Shown here: positions 28,001 to 35,450 of the stretch, one piece after another
Numbering within the stretch: the stretch's first letter is position 1
Layout of the letters: each line of letters starts with the position of its first letter
NCBI GenBank assembly: GCA_002716355.1
Contig: PBAU01000003.1
Coordinates: 186,001 to 250,000, forward strand
Length of the DNA stretch: 64,000 nucleotides
DNA from: a bacterium
GTDB lineage: Bacteria > UBP7 > UBA6624
Direction of reading: 5' to 3'
Notes under the pieces: model-generated
What the model saw: the letters and a program-made list of their open reading frames with translations, nothing else
The model's database searches: none
Told to the model about the DNA's origin: nothing
Position numbers and translations under genes: made by a program

Positions 28001-28373
28001 CGGCAAAACAACATTCGAGATGCTTGCAATAAGAATCAAGAACAACGGAATGGAAATTGAGTTCACCGAACCGCTTTCGGAAACTTCAGGAAACAATCCT
28101 GAAGATTATGCAATACAGCAATTCTGGTACAAGCCAACCGAAAAATACGGGGGGCCAAAAATGGATCTTGAAGACATTGAGGTCAAATCAGTGACAATTG
28201 ACGAATCAAGGACAAAAGCATTCTTGCAGATTGAAGGGCTTAAGGAAGGCCATGTGGTCTACTTCAAGCTCAACAGCCACATTAAAAACAATGATGGCGA
28301 GAGGCTCTGGACAACAGAGTCTTGGTACACGCTCAACAACATGCCACTTATAAAACAAGGAGAAAAAAAATGA
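25080..28373 (+). CDS. large lipoprotein: CBM9-like, PA14 and beta-propeller regions
   Basis: 1097 aa. A lipoprotein signal peptide is present (LTAFLLIFTNC; Cys at about residue 19). Residues about 45-260 resemble the N-terminal part of planctomycete/verrucomicrobial PQQ-like dehydrogenase proteins (WVFRSVLNEKPRMI, GAVYTTSHGPQPTSQ). Residues about 270-450 look like a CBM9-type sugar-binding domain (INIDGQVDESW, VVESSIPWSDLN). About 465-610 is a PA14-like domain (EYEFRITSDDGSKLHINNEL). From about 650 a propeller of the sorbosone-dehydrogenase type follows (GMDWLPDGRLIICNW, RGLRTPNGIGLGVDGEIFVA). No cytochrome c CxxCH was found. It probably binds or oxidises glycans at the cell surface. The 3' part is richer in GC than the 5' part. 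Confidence 0.75.
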   Translation: MNKKILIGLTAFLLIFTNCKNQNTTDENQLASLAKAAEATDRPRDPWVFRSVLNEKPRMITIALNERLWVAYDTKYGSIYKAWYGGVNFNGAVYTTSHGPQPTSQGSSYINGLEDSSVWYLNGQEIEDKDFSFKGYSFLDDAVVLSYEISSSESEVIKILERPEVVITKSGSLALKRIFEVQGAQDIKVELETPIQSTLDANGLSINSPYTLEQTSTSSYEWGEKINYIAKIQLNKNKRTTVTTFFDLRVGEEGAAKEEVKKTVPLDPQANINFSNKKINIDGQVDESWQSEEYLKIDNLIYGENEIEGAFKMLWDNEFLYILHKITDDNVTELDGVDFFIDSRRERGSEYDSNDSYYSLIMEDLAKLDVSNTKTNAKVIVRQNDEGYVVESSIPWSDLNVSPFDGMKMGFSTHLNNVGSSTSSKYSWKSVSNDLFENPASFASIKLVDPKNNSIETNAEGFAKGILVNMYKVGVSLSNVPEIAENQNPNISKIMPSLDHLAKRGSFHGIDDSFVINAKAFVNIQEKGEYEFRITSDDGSKLHINNELLIENDDLQGPTPKNGKVTLDIGMHEIFIEHFENTGGEALLLEWKKPNSSEFETITKENLLVRSDSIMETDDEIKDVIIKSPISTGVKKAIPGDGSILTDVHPSYDLFTARPETFEPKVGGMDWLPDGRLIICNWEPDGGVYILDGIQGDDREKITVKRIAAGLAEPLGVKVVDGRIFILQKQELTELIDHDGDELIDEYKTVANGWGVTSNFHEFAFGLVYKDGYFYGTLATAINPGGASTQPQNHDRGTVVKISMDGDYEFIARGLRTPNGIGLGVDGEIFVADNQGDWLPSSKIVHISEGAFLGNRSVRPEIDINLEEKPPLVWLPQNEIGNSPSTPSILNDGPYAGQMMHGEVTHGGLKRVFVEKVNGEYQGALFRFTQGLEAGVNRLTIGPDGGIYIGGIGNGGNWGQAGKKWFGLQRLKYNGKTTFEMLAIRIKNNGMEIEFTEPLSETSGNNPEDYAIQQFWYKPTEKYGGPKMDLEDIEVKSVTIDESRTKAFLQIEGLKEGHVVYFKLNSHIKNNDGERLWTTESWYTLNNMPLIKQGEKK

Positions 28374-29707
28374 TTAACTTATTGCTTATAGCTTTACTGG
28401 CAGAACCATGGATAACCCTATTCGATGGTGAAACCATGAACGGATGGAGAGGCTTCGGGAGAGATGATGTCCCCAAAGGATGGACTGTTGAGGATGGCGC
28501 AATACATTTCACGCCAGGCATAGAGGGTGGAGACATCATCACTGTCGACAAGTTCTGCGACTTTGAACTCGAAGTCGAATGGAAGATATCAAAGAACGGA
28601 AACAGCGGAATATTCTTCCGTTCCACGGAAGATTATGGCGTCCCTTGGCAGACAGCTCCAGAATACCAGATCCTTGACAACACGGGACACTGGGACGGAA
28701 AGAGCGAATACACGTCAGCAGGTTCAAACTATGCCCTGCACAAGCCTGTAATGGACATGACAAAACCGGTTGGTGAATGGAACCAGGCAAAGATCATTGC
28801 GAAAGGCAATCATGTTGAACATTGGATGAACGGCATGAAAATCGTAGAATATGAACTGCATTCGGAAAGCTGGAACAAGCTGGTTTCCGAAAGCAAGTTC
28901 AACTCAATGGCAGATTACGGAAAAAGGGATTGCGGTCACATCGACTTCCAGGACCATGGCGACAACGTCTGGTACAGGAACATCAGGATCAAGCCGCTTA
29001 TCGACAAGCATGGCGCGACAACACCGATCCCGCAAGAGGACCAATGGGCCCAGCCCTGGTGGCCATTGAGGCATATAGAGAAACTCCAGTACATCCAGGC
29101 AAACAGCGACAGGGAGCTTGTTTTCATGGGTGACTCAATCACCCATGGCTGGGAAAACCCCGGCATCAATGACATATGGCAAGAGGCCTTTTCCGAATAC
29201 AAGCCGTACAACATCGGCTTTTCGGGCGATAGGACAGAGCATCTGCTTTGGAGGATCCAAAATGGCGAGATGATGGGACTCAACCCAAAGCTTTCAGTGA
29301 TCATGATCGGAACAAACAATTCACATGGCGGACATGGCCCTGAATTGATCCGTGATGGGATAGAAAAGATTGTCAGAACCCTTAGAGACATGTTCCCGGA
29401 TATGAAAATATTGCTTTTGGGGATATTCCCATGTGGAGAGAAGCCAGACTACAATCCGGATTTTGACTGGCTTGAGAAGGGGACGCAGCCAAGGAAGGTG
29501 AATGAGGCCACAAATGCAGAGATTCTCAAATTGGCTGATGGCAAAATGGTACACTACCTTGACATCGGAAAGAACTTCATGGAAGATGACGGATTGACAA
29601 TATCATCTGAAATCATGCACGACTTCGTTCACCTTACCGAAAAAGGATACCAGATTTGGGCTGATTCAGTAATTGAAAAAATTGAAGAAATAACAAAGGA
29701 AAACTAA
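28370..29707 (+). CDS. DUF1080 (3-keto-disaccharide hydrolase-like) fused to SGNH/GDSL hydrolase
   Basis: 445 aa from ATG at 28370, which overlaps the previous stop by four bases and has AGGAG just upstream. A short hydrophobic start (INLLLIALLA) may be a signal peptide. Residues about 14-215 form a DUF1080/LamG-like beta-sandwich: WITLFDGETMNGWRGFG, then DFELEVEWKISKNGNSGIFF and NNVWYRNIRIKPL-like ending. From about residue 240 an SGNH esterase carries all blocks: LVFMGDSITHGWE (Ser), IGFSGDRTEHLLWR (Gly), MIGTNNS (Asn) and HDFVHLTEKGYQIWA (Asp/His). The pair suggests attack on acylated or modified sugars outside the cytoplasm. Base composition is clearly higher in GC than the window average. 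Confidence 0.85.
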   Translation: MINLLLIALLAEPWITLFDGETMNGWRGFGRDDVPKGWTVEDGAIHFTPGIEGGDIITVDKFCDFELEVEWKISKNGNSGIFFRSTEDYGVPWQTAPEYQILDNTGHWDGKSEYTSAGSNYALHKPVMDMTKPVGEWNQAKIIAKGNHVEHWMNGMKIVEYELHSESWNKLVSESKFNSMADYGKRDCGHIDFQDHGDNVWYRNIRIKPLIDKHGATTPIPQEDQWAQPWWPLRHIEKLQYIQANSDRELVFMGDSITHGWENPGINDIWQEAFSEYKPYNIGFSGDRTEHLLWRIQNGEMMGLNPKLSVIMIGTNNSHGGHGPELIRDGIEKIVRTLRDMFPDMKILLLGIFPCGEKPDYNPDFDWLEKGTQPRKVNEATNAEILKLADGKMVHYLDIGKNFMEDDGLTISSEIMHDFVHLTEKGYQIWADSVIEKIEEITKEN

Positions 29708-29912
29708 TAATTTTCTGGTAAGAAAAAGTTCATATCTGAACTCTCTTCAATAACCCTCTGTCTATTAAGCACAGGAAATGCTGTAACATCAAGATTAAAT
29801 TTAACACCTGAAATTTCATCTGGGATATTTTTGTCTTGAATCCAGCTTGTTCAATACCTAGATCCAAACCGCCGCAACCAGCAAAAAGGCCTATATGGGT
29901 TAATTTACTCAC
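29704..29912 (-). pseudogene. remnant of a C5-cytosine DNA methyltransferase, internally deleted and frameshifted
   Basis: From GTG at 29912, which overlaps the M60-like gene stop (GTGA), the minus strand reads MSKLTHIGLFAGCGGLDLGI and then EQAGFKT. This is the start of a Dcm-type methyltransferase, whose motif I is the F-x-G-x-G loop that binds S-adenosylmethionine. Such enzymes exceed 300 aa, yet this frame stops at 29730. An A5 run near 29829-29825 marks a possible frameshift. In the next frame a well-formed tail (NIPDEISGVKFNLDVTAFP, ending MNFFLPENY) runs to TAG at 29706-29704, overlapping the end of the plus-strand DUF1080-SGNH gene. Most of the gene, including the catalytic PCQ motif, is missing. 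The origin of the tail is unknown. Confidence 0.7.
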
Positions 29913-31228
29913 TGGCTAAAAAAATAATTCTCAAATACAGGATAATCTTTTAGTTCATTTTCTACTGAATCAGAAACAGGAACTCCCCAATATTCAAAGA
30001 ATGGGGCAAGATTATGCTCTGTTTCCATTGAAAGGTATTTGACGAACCAGTCAATCTTCTCAAAGTTGTCCTTTGGCCTTGTCGTGAATGTCATATACCT
30101 TTGGAACATCCTTGTGTATGGTTCCCATCCAAAAGCCTCCTTGACCATCAGCATCGTTTCAAGCGCAACCCAGACATTCCAGTTTTCAAGCTTTGCTCCA
30201 TTCTCAAAATGCTTCCTTCTCCTCTCTTCTCTGGCCTCAGGGCTTATCGCACTATGGCCGCCATCTTCCATGCCAACAACTTTCTCCAGGACATAAATGC
30301 TGAAGAGGTTGCAGGATGTTTCAGTCGTTCCGTCAAGCACCCAATCCATCCATTGGTGGTTGTGGCCCAACTCATGGAAAAAACCCCAATCGCCTTGTGT
30401 TGAAAGCCTTTCATAATTGACAAGGTTTGCAGCAACGCCTTCCGTATAGGCCATCATCGGGTACCCGGAATGCATCCATCCCATGGATATCTCATCATCT
30501 ATCGCTATCCTTTCAGCTCTCGCCCTACTCTCTCTATCAAATCCAGCAAGGTCGGCATCGGCATCAAGCACCCTATCCCAAAACTCCATCAGCCGGATTG
30601 GGTCTTCCATATTCCTCACATGTGTTGAGCGAAGCGTCAATATCATCTTGCTTGTCTCCAATTCAGCCCAAGGTGCAGGGTTCTTGCTGTGCTCTTCAAT
30701 CCATTCCTCATTTGTCATCTCACCCAAGACAAAATGGGGAGCTTTCACTGCGTTTGAGACAGTCACCTCAAAATCGCCAAGAGTGCTTCCTGTTGGGATA
30801 AGCATGTATATCAAACCTCCATATTTATTGTGGAATTCAATTGAAGCCATGTTCCTGGAAATCTTCCTGACATCCTCCTTAACCAATTCCTTTCTGGCCG
30901 TAACAATCGGATCCCTTTTAGGGTTTTCCTTTCTTGAAAGATCATCAAGATGGACACCTATAAGAACCTTCACTCCTTTGTTAAGCACATCCACTGGAAC
31001 AGTGACCATGATCTTTTCACCTGGAACTGCATACATGCCAGTGCTTTTCATCTCGTCACGCCATGGCTGACCATAAGCGTATTGCCAATGGGGCTGTTCA
31101 AAATCACCATTAACGATCAATGTCTTTGATGTTCTCTCACTTCCTTCAGGAACATCTCCTGGGAAATTCAGGTTTTCAAAACCCATCAAAAACAAAACAA
31201 CAAACAAATAAATATTTCTAACTTTCAT
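29909..31228 (-). CDS. secreted M60-like (mucin/glycoprotein) zinc metallopeptidase
   Basis: 439 aa from the second ATG at 31228. The first ATG at 31234 sits only one or two bases after AGGAG, too close. The N-terminus NIYLFVVLFLMGFENLNF is signal-peptide-like. A beta-rich N-terminal half (PGEKIMVTVPVDVLNKGVKV) precedes the catalytic part. GDWGFFHELGHNHQW is an HExxH zinc site; GTTETSCNLFSIYV lies downstream where the third ligand Glu is expected. This is the peptidase M60 pattern (PF13402), whose members cut mucins and other glycoproteins. It is coupled upstream to the PfkB kinase gene and downstream to the methyltransferase remnant. Confidence 0.85.
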   Translation of the reverse strand: MKVRNIYLFVVLFLMGFENLNFPGDVPEGSERTSKTLIVNGDFEQPHWQYAYGQPWRDEMKSTGMYAVPGEKIMVTVPVDVLNKGVKVLIGVHLDDLSRKENPKRDPIVTARKELVKEDVRKISRNMASIEFHNKYGGLIYMLIPTGSTLGDFEVTVSNAVKAPHFVLGEMTNEEWIEEHSKNPAPWAELETSKMILTLRSTHVRNMEDPIRLMEFWDRVLDADADLAGFDRESRARAERIAIDDEISMGWMHSGYPMMAYTEGVAANLVNYERLSTQGDWGFFHELGHNHQWMDWVLDGTTETSCNLFSIYVLEKVVGMEDGGHSAISPEAREERRRKHFENGAKLENWNVWVALETMLMVKEAFGWEPYTRMFQRYMTFTTRPKDNFEKIDWFVKYLSMETEHNLAPFFEYWGVPVSDSVENELKDYPVFENYFFSQ

Positions 31229-32211
31229 AACCATTCTCCTATCTTAACTTTTTCTTTATAAACACCGCCAATTTGCGAAACGGTCAATCCGGAAATGTTC
31301 TTTGCGATATTGCAGCACTGCTCGATCCCAAGACCTTGCGTCAAGCCATAAAGGAAACCACCAGCATACGCATCACCTGCACCTGTTGTGTCCACAGCCT
31401 CAACCTCCTTTATGCCAACAGAAACAATTTCACCCTTGTGGAAAACCTGTGATCCCTTGTTGCCCTTCTTCATCACAACCGTCTCAAGGCTTGCCCTTTG
31501 CATAAGACTCTCAACAGAATCGATTCCGAACTTGGAAAAGAAAGCGTTTGACTCATCCTCATTCAAGAAGATTATGTCTGCATGGCCAGAAACCAATTCC
31601 CATAATGTATCACCAGTTGAATCAATCACTATCTTGTCTGAAAGATCAAAGGACACAAGGCCGCCATTCCTTTTCACTTCAGACATTGCATCCTTTACTG
31701 CATTTTCGTTTGGCTTGTTCATAACCGTGTAGCCTCCAAAATGGCCTATCTTGGTGTTTGAGCATTGTTTCATGAAATTTTCCATTTGGTAAGGCTGGTC
31801 TGCCACACCATAATGCACGACAAGCGTCCTTTCAGCCAGTGGCGGAGTTATGAGGCATAGGCATTTTCCCGTGGAGCCCTGCTCTGATGTTTTGATGTCA
31901 TGGGCTCCGCAAAGCTTGTCGAATCCTGAAGAGTACATCTTGCCGAACTCATCGTTGCCGACAGTGCCGTTGTAAAGGGCATTGCCTCCCAGCAAGCCAA
32001 CAGTTGCAATGGTGTTTGCCACAGAACCTCCGCTATCGGTTTTCATGCCATATGTTTTTGCAGCCTCAAAGACCTTCTCCCATTGGCTGTTGTCAACAAC
32101 CGACCAATCGCCATCCTTCATCCCAAAGCTTTCAAGAAGGCTGCTGTCGGGAAGCTCTATCAAGACATCCATCAATGCATTTCCAACCCCTATGACGTCA
32201 TATTTTTTCAT
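31225..32211 (-). CDS. PfkB-family sugar/nucleoside kinase (adenosine kinase-like)
   Basis: 328 aa. The N-terminus YDVIGVGNALMDVLIELPDS is of the ribokinase/adenosine kinase type. The glycine-rich GGSVANTIATVGLLGGNALY and the catalytic C-terminal signature VEAVDTTGAGDAYAGGFLYG (DTxGAGD, base Asp) are intact. Candidate substrates are adenosine or a hexose; the closest look is to bacterial 'adenosine kinase' proteins. It shares ATGA with rluD, and its stop overlaps the start region of the peptidase gene. Codon use is GC-richer than in the ribosomal block. Confidence 0.87.
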   Translation of the reverse strand: MKKYDVIGVGNALMDVLIELPDSSLLESFGMKDGDWSVVDNSQWEKVFEAAKTYGMKTDSGGSVANTIATVGLLGGNALYNGTVGNDEFGKMYSSGFDKLCGAHDIKTSEQGSTGKCLCLITPPLAERTLVVHYGVADQPYQMENFMKQCSNTKIGHFGGYTVMNKPNENAVKDAMSEVKRNGGLVSFDLSDKIVIDSTGDTLWELVSGHADIIFLNEDESNAFFSKFGIDSVESLMQRASLETVVMKKGNKGSQVFHKGEIVSVGIKEVEAVDTTGAGDAYAGGFLYGLTQGLGIEQCCNIAKNISGLTVSQIGGVYKEKVKIGEWL

Positions 32212-33155
32212 AAGGGCAATCCTACTTTTTCAGCAAAGGCAGACAGCTGTTTTGGAACGCTTGCCTCAAAGATGCAATCCTTGCCTGTTTCTGGATGCAC
32301 AAACTGAAGCCTTTTTGCAACAAGCGCAAACCCATCCCAATCAATCCCTGCTGATTCCCTTTTGGCTTTCCTTCCTGAATAAAGGTCATCATTGACTATC
32401 GGGAAACCTGATTCAGAAAGATGGACACGGATTTGATGGGTCCGCCCGGTTTCCAGGTTCAATTCAACCAATGAAAAGCCATTTCCCTCATTGGTTGAGC
32501 TTACATGCGTGACAGCATCCCTTCCCTCTTCCACCCTTGTTGTGAATTTCTTGCGATTCTTCGGATGCCTTGCTATTTTTGTAGATATGGTTTTCGGCAA
32601 GTTGACTGATTCACCTGCGACAATCGCAAAATATGTCCTTTTCACTTTCCTATTTCTGATCATCTCCTGCAAGTCATGATGCGTCTTCTCTCTCTTTGAA
32701 ACAACCATTAAGCCATGTGTTCCCCTGTCAAGCCTGTGAACCAGCCCTTCTCTGTATTTTTCTCCCGGCAATTCGCCAAACCTGTGCTTCAGTCCTTCTG
32801 CCAGTGTCAAGCCTCTTGTCCCTGCTCCAGAATGGCAGACAACACCCCACGGCTTTTCAACAATAGCCAAGAAATCATCCTCATAAACAACCTCGAAATC
32901 AACATGGCCTATTTCCCTCTCTTGTGGCTCGTTGTTAAGTTCAGGCCATGAAAACACGTCTCCAACATTTACTTTGGAGCTTGGCTTGAGAACTTTATTT
33001 CCATTCACTGTGACCTTGCCGCCCTTTATTTGCTCTTTGGACCACGATCTTGAAGAGCCGGTTGTCTTAGATATGAGCACATCTAGCCTCAATTCCTCAT
33101 TACTGACCTTTTCTCCTGCGGAGAATATCAAATTAGAATCTGTATCCTTAGTCAT
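32208..33155 (-). CDS. rluD: 23S rRNA pseudouridine synthase, RluD family
   Basis: 315 aa from ATG at 33155; upstream in-frame codons exist but would extend into the opposing bshC. An S4 domain (LRLDVLISKTTGSSRSWSKE, KVTVNGNKVLKPSSKVNVGD) is followed by the pseudouridine synthase domain with motif II LVHRLDRGTHGLMVVSK (catalytic Asp) and LETGRTHQIRVHLSESGFPI. The family modifies U1911/1915/1917 in helix 69 (RluD) or related sites; the exact paralogue is not certain. Its start codon overlaps the bshC start codon on the other strand by two bases. Confidence 0.93.
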   Translation of the reverse strand: MTKDTDSNLIFSAGEKVSNEELRLDVLISKTTGSSRSWSKEQIKGGKVTVNGNKVLKPSSKVNVGDVFSWPELNNEPQEREIGHVDFEVVYEDDFLAIVEKPWGVVCHSGAGTRGLTLAEGLKHRFGELPGEKYREGLVHRLDRGTHGLMVVSKREKTHHDLQEMIRNRKVKRTYFAIVAGESVNLPKTISTKIARHPKNRKKFTTRVEEGRDAVTHVSSTNEGNGFSLVELNLETGRTHQIRVHLSESGFPIVNDDLYSGRKAKRESAGIDWDGFALVAKRLQFVHPETGKDCIFEASVPKQLSAFAEKVGLPL

Positions 33156-33169
33156 GAATGATAAGTATA
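33153..33169 (-). promoter_or_regulatory. -10-like box for a leaderless rluD transcript
   Basis: On the minus strand TATACT occupies 33169-33164, preceded by TATG, and is followed by eight bases and the rluD ATG. Transcription would begin on or one to two bases before the start codon. The box lies within codons 4-6 of bshC. No clear -35 was seen. Confidence 0.4.
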
Positions 33170-34710
33170 CATACAAGCCAATCAATAATGCATTGGTGGA
33201 AGCCTATATCAACAATGAACTGTCATCAATTTTTGATTCAAACCCTAGCAACAAAGATGATTGGGCAAGAAAGGCGAAAGAGCTTCAAGGTGAAGAGTCA
33301 AGAATCGACTGGACAGATGCAGACAATTTGAATTCCAAAATACAACTGGAAACCCCCTCAAAAACAAAATTCAAGATACACTGCGGGCAACAGATCAGGC
33401 TTCTTTGCGGACCTGTTTTCCTTTATTACAAATGCCTGACCACCCTTGGCATAAAAAGGAAATTGAAAAAATGGGGAATCGAGGCCGGAAGCATTTTCTG
33501 GTCAGAAAACGAGGATGACGATTGGGATGAGTTGAGAAAATCAAGATGGCTCTCAAGAGATCTTCAATTAATAAAAACAAGCCTTAAAGGGTCAAAAGAA
33601 AAAAGGATGATGAACCAATACAGCTACAGTGAACCTTCAGATTCACTTTCAGAAATCTTGAATCATGACCATGATTGCACATGGTCAAGACCTTTCATCA
33701 AGAACATGAAAGAATCCTTTGAAGGCAAAAGCTTTGTTTCTGCAAATGAGAAATACCTTACAGAGAACTATCTGAAAGAGCTTGAAATGAGCTTTGTCCC
33801 TTCAAGCCTGGAAAGCATAAAGGAATCCGGATCAAGAATCCTCGCAGAGTTTGTTAATAAACATAAGCAGATAACCGACTCAATCATCAAATCACATAAA
33901 AAGATGAAAGGGCTTGGTTTTGACATATCCTTCAAAAGCAATCCATCAAAACTGAATGTCTTTGAGCTTGGACAGGGAAAAAGATACAGGATAAACATAG
34001 AGGGAGACTTTGCTGTTAGCGAGTCTGGCAAAAAATGGAGACTGGATGAATTGGGTAAAGATATAGAAAAACATCCAGGTTCATTCGGTCCTAACGTTGT
34101 TTCCAGAACACTTATAAAAGATTACGTGTTCAATGGAATTGCAGTTGTTGTAGGGCCAGGGGAAATAGCATACAGGTCTCTTTTTCAGGAAGTTTACGAT
34201 ATCCTAGGGGTCACAAGACCGATCATCATACCAAGATACTCAGCATCAATAGTTCCAGAAAAATACTCAGAACTCATTGAGATAATCAATGATTTCGAAC
34301 TGATTAAAAAAGACCCAAAGAAAGCAGTTGAGAAATATGGAATTGAAAAAAACAAAGAGCTTTTTGAAAGCTTCAATCAGTTCCAGGATGACATGAATCA
34401 AAAATCAAAACCATTCCTTGAAGATTTATCCAAGAAGATACCATCGATAAAACCATTGTCTGAAAGGGTTTCCAAGCAGATATCCTCCCCGTTGGACAAG
34501 CTGAAAGGTCAAACATTCAGGGAGATTGAACCTCATGCATTCAACCAAATAAATGAATTGAGGAAAATAATGTGGCCGGAAGGAAAATCGCAAGAAAGGA
34601 TGCTAAGCCTACCGGCAATCGAATACCTTTTCAGCAAAAGCATGAAAGAATATGAACTATTGGAGAAATTTGAAAAATGCAAAGACCGAAAATTGATAAT
34701 CTACCGTTAA
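33154..34710 (+). CDS. bshC: bacillithiol biosynthesis cysteine ligase-like enzyme BshC
   Basis: 518 aa, near the family's usual 540. It adds cysteine to glucosaminyl-malate, the last step of bacillithiol synthesis. The start MNDKYTYKPINNALVEAYIN with LSSIFDSNPSNKDDWARKAK mirrors the N-terminus of BshC. IHCGQQIRLLCGPVFLYYK is the G-Q-Q...G nucleotide-like loop. Later GIAVVVGPGEIAYRSLFQEV and the C-terminal INELRKIMWPEGKSQERMLS are typical, following a coiled-coil region. The open frame extends 74 codons upstream, but that part is antisense to rluD. The end overlaps bshB1 by 34 bases. Confidence 0.9.
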   Translation: MNDKYTYKPINNALVEAYINNELSSIFDSNPSNKDDWARKAKELQGEESRIDWTDADNLNSKIQLETPSKTKFKIHCGQQIRLLCGPVFLYYKCLTTLGIKRKLKKWGIEAGSIFWSENEDDDWDELRKSRWLSRDLQLIKTSLKGSKEKRMMNQYSYSEPSDSLSEILNHDHDCTWSRPFIKNMKESFEGKSFVSANEKYLTENYLKELEMSFVPSSLESIKESGSRILAEFVNKHKQITDSIIKSHKKMKGLGFDISFKSNPSKLNVFELGQGKRYRINIEGDFAVSESGKKWRLDELGKDIEKHPGSFGPNVVSRTLIKDYVFNGIAVVVGPGEIAYRSLFQEVYDILGVTRPIIIPRYSASIVPEKYSELIEIINDFELIKKDPKKAVEKYGIEKNKELFESFNQFQDDMNQKSKPFLEDLSKKIPSIKPLSERVSKQISSPLDKLKGQTFREIEPHAFNQINELRKIMWPEGKSQERMLSLPAIEYLFSKSMKEYELLEKFEKCKDRKLIIYR

Positions 34711-35450
34711 ATCCATTAGAGCCAGGATTGGATCTTTTGGCGATTGGAGCGCATCCAGACGATATTGAACTCTCCTGCGGCGGCATTTTGGCTAAATCAG
34801 CCAAACTTGGACACAGTACAGGCGTGCTTGATTTAACGAGAGGGGAAAAAGGAACAAGGGGAAATAAAGAAATTCGTCAAAAAGAATGTGATGAAGCAGC
34901 AAAAATTCTCAACTTGAAAATTAGATTAAACATGGAATGGCCTGATGCTTCAATACATGATACCGAAAAAAACAGAAAAGAGCTCGCCTATGTCATAAGG
35001 ATTCTTAGACCTAAGCTAGTCATTACACATCACTGGAACTGTAGGCATCCAGATCATATTGGTGCAAGCAAAGTTGTCGAAAGAACATGTATGCTTTCAG
35101 GATTGAAAAAATACCTAAATGAAGATGAGCAGGCACCTCCAGAATGGAGACCTGACAGGGTTTTGTTTTTTGGAGGTTGGCACAACAAACACCCAAGTGC
35201 AATTGTTGATATTACAGAATATTTCAACCAAAAACTAAAAGCTGTTTTTGCACACAAAAGCCAATTCTTCAATGAGGATTCACCTGATCCTGAAACCTTG
35301 CTTTCTGACCCGAAGTTTGAATCCTGGATGCATCAAAGATCCAGATATTGGGGTCAAAAGATAGGAAAGGAGTACGCAGAACCAATAACATGCAAGGGTG
35401 AAATACCATTAAATGACCCTGTTGAAACTTTTTTAAACGCTCCTTGGTAA
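34677..35450 (+). CDS. bshB1: bacillithiol biosynthesis deacetylase BshB1 (PIG-L family)
   Basis: 257 aa. A zinc deacetylase removing acetate from GlcNAc-malate. The metal motif is LLAIGAHPDDIELSCGGILA (A-H-P-D-D), followed by DLTRGEKGTRGNKEIRQKEC, and HHWNCRHPDHIGASKVVERT supplies the H-P-D-H site. The run continues VDITEYFNQKLKAVFAHKSQF, as in BshB1. The ATG at 34677 lies inside bshC; no later ATG or GTG before the AHPDD motif is convincing. Confidence 0.93.
   Translation: MQRPKIDNLPLNPLEPGLDLLAIGAHPDDIELSCGGILAKSAKLGHSTGVLDLTRGEKGTRGNKEIRQKECDEAAKILNLKIRLNMEWPDASIHDTEKNRKELAYVIRILRPKLVITHHWNCRHPDHIGASKVVERTCMLSGLKKYLNEDEQAPPEWRPDRVLFFGGWHNKHPSAIVDITEYFNQKLKAVFAHKSQFFNEDSPDPETLLSDPKFESWMHQRSRYWGQKIGKEYAEPITCKGEIPLNDPVETFLNAPW

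Noticed and set aside
28539-29554. Several overlapping plus and minus frames of 70-150 codons
   Set aside because: All lie across the DUF1080-SGNH gene and show no family motifs, signal peptides or start signals.
30483-31070. 195-codon plus-strand open frame
   Set aside because: It is antisense to the M60 peptidase, whose HExxH motif and signal peptide mark the coding strand; the higher GC of this region produces long chance frames.
33111-33123. Small hairpin TCTCC-TGC-GGAGA upstream of bshC
   Set aside because: A five-base stem inside the rluD coding sequence is too short and not followed by a T-run; likely chance.
32932-33153. 74-codon N-terminal extension of bshC
   Set aside because: It reads antisense through rluD and looks non-protein-like; BshC homology starts at MNDKYTYKPINNALVE.
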